A stretch of 5,741 nucleotides of DNA from an uncultured Zoogloea sp. (GTDB taxonomy: Bacteria > Pseudomonadota > Gammaproteobacteria > Burkholderiales > Rhodocyclaceae): contig CALBTT010000186.1 in NCBI GenBank assembly GCA_937967645.1, positions 1 to 5,741 on the forward strand, given 5' to 3'. Position numbers and translations under genes: made by a program. The notes below the pieces were generated by a model that worked only from the letters and a program-made list of their open reading frames with translations, ran no database searches and was not told where the DNA came from. Of the stretch, positions 1 through 3,959 are shown in pieces (position 1 is the stretch's first letter; each line of letters starts with the position of its first letter).

Positions 1-119
1 GCATCCCGGCCCGCGACATCCTGGTCGAGCTCGGCCGCCGCGGCATGGTGGGCGGACAGGAGGACATGATCGAGGACACGGCCATCACCATGGCACGGGA
101 GCGGGGGCTTACAGTATGA
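1..119 (+). CDS. C-terminal end of an HMGL-family aldolase, 4-hydroxy-2-oxovalerate aldolase type (partial)
   Basis: The first complete codon is at 3 and the TGA stop is at 117-119, leaving 38 residues of a gene that begins outside the window. The tail reads RDILVELGRRGMVGGQEDMI, which I recognise as the conserved C-terminal signature of 4-hydroxy-2-oxovalerate aldolases (DmpG, BphI, MhpE). These enzymes split 4-hydroxy-2-oxoacids into pyruvate and an aldehyde in meta-cleavage pathways, and this C-terminal part contacts the partner acylating aldehyde dehydrogenase (DmpF/BphJ). The usual family length is about 340 residues. The partner dehydrogenase does not follow downstream, so the true substrate may differ from the textbook one. 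The stop overlaps a possible ATG at 116 in an ATGA, and the next gene's better start lies 14 bases beyond the stop, so the two genes are almost certainly co-transcribed. The family call is firm; the substrate is inferred. Confidence 0.8.
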   Translation, partial: IPARDILVELGRRGMVGGQEDMIEDTAITMARERGLTV

Positions 120-121
120 GC

Positions 122-127
122 AAGGAG
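122..127 (+). promoter_or_regulatory. Ribosome binding site that decides the dehydrogenase start
   Basis: AAGGAG lies six bases before the ATG at 134. This is a near-ideal Shine-Dalgarno sequence. The competing ATG at 116 has only a weak G-rich stretch before it, so 134 is preferred even though 116 makes an ATGA overlap with the aldolase stop. Confidence 0.75.
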
Positions 128-133
128 AACAGC

Positions 134-880
134 ATGGAACTGCAGGACAAGGTGGTCATCGTCACCGGCGGCGGCAGCGGCATGGGGCGCGACGCCTGTC
201 TGGCCCTGGCCCGTGCCGGCGCCCGGGTGGTGCTGGGCAACCGTCGCCAGGCTGAAGGCGAGGCCCTGGTGGCAGCCATCACCGCGGCGGGCGGTACCGC
301 CCTCTTCCGCCCCACCGACGTGTCCAGGCCGGCCGACTGTGCGGCCCTGGTAGCGCTGGCCACCGACCGCTTCGGCCGCCTCGACGGCGCCTTCAACAAC
401 GCCGGCCTGCAGCGGGAGTTCAACGACATCCACGACACCCCCGACGAGGACATCGCCGACGTGATCGACATCAACCTCAAGGGCGTCATGTACATGATGA
501 AGTACGAGGCGGCCGCCATGCTGGCCAGCGGCGGCGGCAGCATCGTTAACAACAGTTCGATCTTCGGTCTCAAGGCCATGCCGAGGCTGGCCTACTACGT
601 GGCCGCCAAGCACGGCATCATCGGCGCCACCCGGGCGGTGGCCCTGGATTACGCCGACCGCGGCATCCGCGTCAATGCAGTGTGCCCGGGCCCGATCAAA
701 ACCCCCAGCTACGACCGGGTCACCGGCGGTGACGACGAGATGTATTCCGGCGGCGTGCCCATGCACCGGATCGGCGCGCCGGGCGAAGTCAGCGCCGCCG
801 TGCTGTGGCTTCTCTCGGCCCAGGCCTCCTATGTCACCGGCGCCGCGCTGCCGGTGGATGGCGGCATGGCCGCAGCCTGA
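134..880 (+). CDS. Short-chain dehydrogenase/reductase (classical SDR)
   Basis: This is a 248-residue classical SDR, the usual length for the family. With Met at 134 as residue 1, it has the cofactor motif TGGGSGMG at 11-18, NNAG at 88-91, and the catalytic set Asn114, Ser142, Tyr155 and Lys159 in a YxxxK motif. PGPIKT follows at 185-190, and it ends with the typical YVTGAALPVDGG. After the second beta strand the usual NAD-selecting acidic residue is replaced by Asn36-Arg37-Arg38, which suggests NADP(H); that is inference. It should catalyse reversible oxidation of an alcohol or reduction of a carbonyl in the cytoplasm. The substrate is not predictable: SDRs of this kind are often annotated as glucose 1-dehydrogenase or 3-oxoacyl-ACP reductase. 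Its place between an aldolase and a racemase-fold enzyme suggests it acts on a pathway hydroxy acid or keto acid. An alternative start at 116 would add six residues. It is followed by 75 bases in which I see no structured element before the next gene. Confidence 0.9.
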   Translation: MELQDKVVIVTGGGSGMGRDACLALARAGARVVLGNRRQAEGEALVAAITAAGGTALFRPTDVSRPADCAALVALATDRFGRLDGAFNNAGLQREFNDIHDTPDEDIADVIDINLKGVMYMMKYEAAAMLASGGGSIVNNSSIFGLKAMPRLAYYVAAKHGIIGATRAVALDYADRGIRVNAVCPGPIKTPSYDRVTGGDDEMYSGGVPMHRIGAPGEVSAAVLWLLSAQASYVTGAALPVDGGMAAA

Positions 881-942
881 GCCGCCAGCCCACCAACGGT
901 CCACGCCTTCCCCGGCCCCCGGCCACGCAGCGCATCCACTCC

Positions 943-947
943 AGGAG
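943..947 (+). promoter_or_regulatory. Ribosome binding site of the racemase-like gene
   Basis: AGGAG lies eight bases before the ATG at 956 and supports that start over the internal ATG at 977. Confidence 0.7.
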
Positions 948-955
948 ACGGAAAC

Positions 956-1693
956 ATGCAGAAGAAGCGCATCAAGATGATCTTTCCGGTGCCCATGAGC
1001 GAGGCCACCCGCCCCCTCGTGGAATCCCAGTTGCCGCCGGGCATCCAGCGCCCGGACATCGAGGTGGCCTTCGTCGGAGCGGGCAGCACCATCACCCTGG
1101 CCGACAGCTACTACGACATGGCCCTGATGGAGCTGTCCGTTATCCAGGCCGGCCTGCAGGCCGAAGCCGAGGGCTTTGACGCAGTGTGCATCAACACGGT
1201 GAGCGATTCGGGCCTGGCGGCCCTGCGCTCGCGCCTGTCCATCCCGGTGCTGTCACCGGGCCAGAGCAGCTTCCACCTGGCGGCGATGATGGGCCACAAG
1301 TTCTCCATCCTGACCATGTGGGACCGCTGGCTGCCGCTGTACCGCAAGGGACTGAAGGAATACGGGCTGGAGTCCCGCCTGGCCTCGATCCGCTCGATCG
1401 AGGTGCGCCCGGACACCGAGGCTCTCCTCGCCGGCAAGGAGGAGGTCGTCTTCGCCAAGTTGGAGGCCGCCGCCCGCCAGGCCATCGAGGAAGACGGCGC
1501 CGATGTGATCGTGCTCGGCTCGACCACCATGCACCAGTCCCACGCCTGGCTGGCCGAACGTCTGCCGGTGCCGGTGCTGAACCCCGGTGTGGTGGCCTAC
1601 AAGCTGTGCGAGATGTTCCTGGACCTGGGCCTGTGCCACAGCAAGAAAGCCTACCCCTCGCCGGAAAGCCTGAAGGACGGGGCTTTCATGTAA
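956..1693 (+). CDS. Asp/Glu/hydantoin racemase-superfamily protein lacking both catalytic cysteines
   Basis: This 245-residue protein is the usual length for hydantoin racemases and relatives (PF01177). The two-lobed pattern is visible. The first half-site loop is INTVSDSGL at 79-87, where hydantoin racemases have a sequence like ACFGDPGL. The second is VIVLGSTTM at 184-192, where the family normally has VLGC followed by small residues. In this alignment from memory, the two acid/base cysteines are replaced by Thr81 and Ser189. Cys78, Cys218 and Cys227 are present but not at the expected places. The family includes racemases, maleate isomerase (two Cys) and arylmalonate decarboxylase (one Cys), all cofactor-free enzymes acting at a carbon next to a carboxylate. 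With neither cysteine, the reaction here is uncertain and classic two-base racemisation is unlikely. It is the last gene of the + strand operon. A decayed copy of its final 24 codons occurs at 3261-3335. Confidence 0.8.
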   Translation: MQKKRIKMIFPVPMSEATRPLVESQLPPGIQRPDIEVAFVGAGSTITLADSYYDMALMELSVIQAGLQAEAEGFDAVCINTVSDSGLAALRSRLSIPVLSPGQSSFHLAAMMGHKFSILTMWDRWLPLYRKGLKEYGLESRLASIRSIEVRPDTEALLAGKEEVVFAKLEAAARQAIEEDGADVIVLGSTTMHQSHAWLAERLPVPVLNPGVVAYKLCEMFLDLGLCHSKKAYPSPESLKDGAFM

Positions 1694-1794
1694 GGACGCG
1701 CGGGGGGCATGCAGGGGAGGTGTCGGGGCGGCTTCAGCCGCCCTCCGTGGCACGGATCGGGCGCATGCCGTTGATCGGAGTCCGTGGGCGGCTG
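1618..1794. repeat. Left copy of an imperfect direct repeat flanking the surface-protein segment
   Basis: This stretch covers the last codons of the racemase-like gene, its stop and the REPIN-like element behind it. It matches 3261-3444 in the same orientation. Over the final 24 codons (1622-1693) about 62 of 72 positions agree, with one base missing in the right copy. The spacer after the stop is more diverged. From 1724 onward roughly 70 bases differ at only three positions. The similarity stops abruptly at 1794, after GGGCGGCTG. Confidence 0.85.
1721..1794. repeat. Truncated REPIN-like element
   Basis: The left arm contains the palindrome GGGCGGCTTCAGCCGCCC, and the central stretch matches the intact element at 3371-3458. 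The right arm keeps only GGGCGGCTG (1786-1794) and then changes to unrelated sequence, so this copy lost its outer half-palindrome. The 5' head reads GTCG here rather than GTAG. It lies 27 bases after the racemase-like stop codon and may still form a hairpin in the transcript end. Confidence 0.7.
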
Positions 1795-1837
1795 GGTGGA
1801 GATCTGTTCAGCGTCTACTCAGATTCACCATCGAACA

Positions 1838-3178
1838 TCATTTGCGTGGCTTGTTTGATGCTCTGGTGCTGCGAAAATGGAATGCCCCCATGCTCAACAT
1901 CAATAGCGCCAGCAACAACTGTGCGTATTGGCTCAATGTGGGGACCCCTGTGACGCTGGTGCCGACGCCAGTGATGGCGCCGCTGCTGGCGCTAATGGTC
2001 ACCTGCGTGCTGTTGTTGAGCGTATTCGACTCATTCGCCACGCCGGATACGGCCACAGCGATGCTTGCGCCGGGCACCACACGACTGAGGGTGGCGGAGA
2101 CCGGAATGGTCACACTGCCGCCATTGGGCAGTCCGCCTGGAGCAAGCACGGCGAGCTCGCAGGTCATCAGCGTGCCGCTGTTGCGGATGCAACCCGTTGG
2201 CACAGAGGGCTCCAGCACCAGGTTGGGAGGCAGTGCGATGACCACTGTGCCGTTGATGCTGGTCAAGGCCCCCTGATTGGTGACGACCACGGTGTAAGAC
2301 GCAGGGATACCGACGGTGGGGGCTGATGGGCCGCTGATGGTGGGCACCAGATCGACGGCCAGACCGCAGGCCCCTGACGCGCTGGCAGCAGCGATGATGG
2401 GAGGGCCGATCTTGTTGGCATTCGTCGCCAGGTAGGCCCGATCCTCAAGGAGCGTCAGGTCGGTGAAGGCCATCACACAGGCACCGCTGCCACCATAAGA
2501 CTGCACTGAGGGGATCAAGACGCCATAAACACCGTCTTGCAGCGCTGCCGGGTTTGCCAGGGGAAGCGCGTTGACATACAGGGAATTCAGCGCCGGGACC
2601 TTGCTGAGGTGGTGGAAGAAGCCACCACGGACAAGCGAACTGAATCCTGAGCTAAAAGGCGTGCTGGCGTTCAATAGCTGATCGGCATCGTCATCCAGGT
2701 GGGGATTGATGGCAGAGATGCCAATGCCCAAGCCGCTGATCGTATTCAACCGGGCAACCAGATCCGCGGTGGCAGTGGTATCCGGAGCGGTATGAGGGGC
2801 TGGACGCCCGGTACCACCCGAGTCGGCAAAAATCACAAATGCAGTGGCGCTACGACTCTGAATGGCTGTCATGACAGCAGCCAGATTGCCTGCATCCATG
2901 CTTGGAACGTCGTAGGGTGTGAGGGCAGACACCGGCTGCAGCAGCACCACGAGGTCATAGTTGGGAGCAAACGTGCTGGCAGTGACGGAGCCAGCCGTGC
3001 CCCCATTGATGTAAGTCGCCCCCGGAAATTCACTTTGGACATTGGCCACGATGTCTATCGGGGTGTTGGCTGGCACAGGGCCAATGATGAGCATGCCTCC
3101 GGCATGCACTACGATACTAAAAAGCGACAAGACCCCCAGGAAACTCCACAGGCGAACAGGTTTCCAAACTTTGGCCAC
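1838..3178 (-). CDS. Exported DUF11-like protein with an IPTL-CTERM-type sorting tail
   Basis: The product is 446 residues, starting at GTG. A signal peptide is clear: basic start, hydrophobic core at about 10-24, and likely cleavage after VHA at 26. Residues 27 to about 270 form an unrecognised alpha/beta-looking domain with YDLVVLLQP at 74-82 and FVIFADSGG at 114-122. Residues 276-395 look like a DUF11 (TIGR01451-type) beta-sandwich: YTVVVTNQG near the start, an LPPNL stretch, a cysteine pair at 330 and 340 with TCELAVLAPGG, and a closing ESNTLNNS segment. The tail at 412-446 has VPTLSQYA, a hydrophobic helix (about 419-435) and a basic end (RSTRASNKPRK). That is the architecture of IPTL-CTERM signals, which are processed by exosortase H (XrtH). 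The motif is a variant, with V for I and QY for EW. The protein is expected to be secreted and sorted to the cell surface. Its G+C is lower than its neighbours', and it is transcribed alone between convergent operons. The function is unknown. Confidence 0.85.
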   Translation of the reverse strand: MAKVWKPVRLWSFLGVLSLFSIVVHAGGMLIIGPVPANTPIDIVANVQSEFPGATYINGGTAGSVTASTFAPNYDLVVLLQPVSALTPYDVPSMDAGNLAAVMTAIQSRSATAFVIFADSGGTGRPAPHTAPDTTATADLVARLNTISGLGIGISAINPHLDDDADQLLNASTPFSSGFSSLVRGGFFHHLSKVPALNSLYVNALPLANPAALQDGVYGVLIPSVQSYGGSGACVMAFTDLTLLEDRAYLATNANKIGPPIIAAASASGACGLAVDLVPTISGPSAPTVGIPASYTVVVTNQGALTSINGTVVIALPPNLVLEPSVPTGCIRNSGTLMTCELAVLAPGGLPNGGSVTIPVSATLSRVVPGASIAVAVSGVANESNTLNNSTQVTISASSGAITGVGTSVTGVPTLSQYAQLLLALLMLSMGAFHFRSTRASNKPRK

Positions 3179-3185
3179 AGCATTG

Positions 3186-3189
3186 CTCC
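3186..3189 (-). promoter_or_regulatory. Ribosome binding site of the surface-protein gene
   Basis: On the - strand GGAG stands seven bases before the GTG at 3178. This supports the GTG start. A nearby ATG at 3183-3181 is out of frame. Confidence 0.6.
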
Positions 3190-3203
3190 GGGATGATTTG
3201 CCT

Positions 3204-3255
3204 CGATTCTATAGGCCCCTCAAAACAATGCCGTTGGCGTATATAGCTTTAACAA
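3204..3255 (-). promoter_or_regulatory. Possible promoter region of the surface-protein gene
   Basis: This AT-richer stretch upstream of the GTG start contains TATAGAAT and TATATA on the - strand, both like a -10 box. No convincing -35 box lies at the right spacing for either. A promoter is expected here because the gene has no same-strand gene directly upstream within the segment, but the exact site is not resolved. Confidence 0.25.
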
Positions 3256-3260
3256 AAAGA

Positions 3261-3335
3261 CATGGACAGCGACCTGTGCCGCAGCAAGACAGCATACCCA
3301 TCGCCGGAAAACCTGAAGGACGGGGCTTCATGTAA
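3261..3335 (+). pseudogene. Decayed 3' fragment of a racemase-like gene
   Basis: Positions 3265-3335 align with the last 24 codons of the racemase-like gene at 1622-1693. The fragment reads DSDLCRSKTAYPSPENLKDG, against DLGLCHSKKAYPSPESLKDG in the intact gene. One base is missing after the Gly codon, so the original ending (AFM then stop) is out of frame. Several substitutions change amino acids, consistent with loss of selection. Nothing upstream of 3261 resembles the rest of the gene, so it is a stranded tail with no ribosome binding site, not an expressed protein. Confidence 0.8.
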
Positions 3336-3340
3336 GGACG

Positions 3341-3380
3341 TGCGGGCGCGTGCAAGGGCGTGTAGGGCCGTGTAGGGGCG
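3341..3380. repeat. Degenerate 10-bp tandem repeat before the REPIN
   Basis: Four consecutive 10-mers read TGCGGGCGCG, TGCAAGGGCG, TGTAGGGCCG and TGTAGGGGCG. They become more alike toward the REPIN, and the last forms the start of its left arm. The recurring part is the GTAGGG head. Confidence 0.5.
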
Positions 3381-3458
3381 GCTTCAGCCGCCCTCCCGGG
3401 CACGGATCAGGCGCATGCCGTTGATCGGAGTCCGTGGGCGGCTGAAGCCGCCCCTACA
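3371..3458. repeat. REPIN-like element (two inverted REP palindromes)
   Basis: The outer arms at 3371-3393 and 3436-3458 are a perfect 23-base inverted repeat. Each arm begins with a GTAG head followed by the self-complementary GGGCGGCTTCAGCCGCCC (or its complement), so each arm can also fold by itself. The 42-base centre adds partial pairing: CACGG with CCGTG, ATCA with TGAT, and GGC-GCAT-GCC at the tip. A GTAG head plus palindrome, in inverted pairs, is the organisation of REP doublets mobilised by RAYT-type Y1 transposases. No RAYT gene is in the window. The element sits between convergent genes, where its hairpins could stabilise or end both transcripts, although there is no T-tract. Confidence 0.75.
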
Positions 3459-3517
3459 TCGTCCCCTACATCGTCCCCTACATCGTCCCCTACATCGTCC
3501 CCTACACGTTCCCTACA
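3451..3517. repeat. 12-bp tandem repeat running into a stop codon
   Basis: CCCCTACATCGT occurs four times without change (3451-3498), followed by a variant unit CCCCTACACGTT (3499-3510) and a partial unit CCCTACA (3511-3517). The first unit is also the end of the REPIN's right arm. On the - strand each unit contains GTAGGGG, the REP head. The last partial unit supplies the TAG stop (3513-3515) of the GlcG/HbpS-family gene. Confidence 0.9.
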
Positions 3518-3959
3518 CCGCTGCGCAGCCGGCGCGGGCGCAGGCTTCGTCCTGCTCCTCGCTGGCGCCGGAGACGCCGATGGCGCCGATGATCTGGCCT
3601 TGCCACTCGATCGGCAGGCCGCCACCGAAGACGACCAGGCGCGGGCGCAGCAGGATGCCCTTCTGCACCGTGTCGGAGAAGCTCGCCATCAGCTCGCTCC
3701 AGTGGGCGGTGGGAAAGCGGAAGCTCGCTGCGGTGTAGGCCTTGTCGATGGCGGTGTCCATGGAATGCAGGGACGACTCCGGCATGCGCAGGAAGGCCAT
3801 CAGCACGCCGGAGCGGTCCACCACGGCCACATTGACCGCCACGCCGAGGCGTTCCGCCTCCTCGATGGCGGCCACCGCGACCTGCTGAGCGGCCTGCCGG
3901 GTGATGCTGAGGCAGGCCGTGGCCGCCGGCGCGGCGGCAGGCGACAGCGGCGCGTTCAT
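3513..3959 (-). CDS. GlcG/HbpS-family protein (PF03928)
   Basis: The product is 148 residues, the usual length of this single-domain family (GlcG, HbpS, the PduO C-terminal domain). After a low-complexity Ala/Pro-rich start (residues 3-15) come the recognisable elements: VAVVDRSGVLMAFLRM at about 44-59, the AIDKAYTAASF stretch at 70-80, GGGLPIEWQGQIIGAIGVSG at 112-131 and EEQD at 134-137. Family members bind haem (HbpS) or serve as poorly understood accessory proteins in catabolic operons; the role here is unknown. No signal peptide is evident. The ATG overlaps the matB stop in an ATGA, so translation is probably coupled. Only a weak GGAAG precedes it. The TAG stop lies inside the 12-bp tandem repeat, so the final residues border repeat-derived DNA. 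The nearby racemase-like gene is convergent. Confidence 0.85.
   Translation of the reverse strand: MNAPLSPAAAPAATACLSITRQAAQQVAVAAIEEAERLGVAVNVAVVDRSGVLMAFLRMPESSLHSMDTAIDKAYTAASFRFPTAHWSELMASFSDTVQKGILLRPRLVVFGGGLPIEWQGQIIGAIGVSGASEEQDEACARAGCAAV

Larger units (their letters stand above)
1795..3260. other. Lower-G+C inserted segment carrying one surface-protein gene
   Basis: This block is bounded on both sides by the direct repeats. Its base composition is visibly lower in G+C than its neighbours: in sample 60-base lines, about 57% at 2701-2760 against about 78% at 241-300. It contains one gene on the - strand and short flanks. I see no transposase, integrase, terminal inverted repeats or short target-site duplication at its edges. 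Insertion or recombination brought in with flanking homology is the inference; the composition change and the repeats are what the sequence shows. Confidence 0.55.
3261..3444. repeat. Right copy of the imperfect direct repeat
   Basis: This copy holds the racemase tail fragment and the first part of the intact REPIN, in the same orientation as 1618-1794. The similarity to the left copy ends at 3444. Here the second palindrome arm continues to completion, whereas the left copy switches to unrelated sequence. The left copy is therefore the broken one. Confidence 0.85.

Noticed and set aside
1795..1837. Terminator hairpin after the surface-protein gene (GGTGAATCTG against CAGATCTCCACC on the - strand)
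   Set aside because: The stem is short and interrupted, with no T-run after it.
1842..2276. Open frame of 144 codons on the + strand
   Set aside because: It is antisense to the surface-protein gene, has no ribosome binding site I can see, and its hydrophobic look mirrors the Ala/Val-rich opposite strand.
3228..3236. ATGCCGTTG shared with the centre of the REPIN (3415-3423), as a possible third REPIN remnant
   Set aside because: Nine bases without matching flanks or palindrome is within what chance can give.
3042..3335. Open frame of 97 codons on the + strand ending in the racemase-like tail
   Set aside because: It begins antisense inside the surface-protein gene, crosses its upstream region, and reads the racemase fragment in the wrong frame until the one-base deletion restores the last residues. 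It is chance fusion, not a gene.
3371..3458. Classical rho-independent terminator
   Set aside because: The hairpins are strong, but no T-tract follows on either strand and the doublet structure fits a REPIN better. A role in transcript ending remains possible.
3451..3510. CRISPR array
   Set aside because: The 12-bp units are directly adjacent with no unique spacers.
3407..3625. Short frame on the - strand encoding repeated VGDD
   Set aside because: The repeat peptide is only the 12-bp DNA repeat read through, and the frame overlaps the GlcG/HbpS-family gene.
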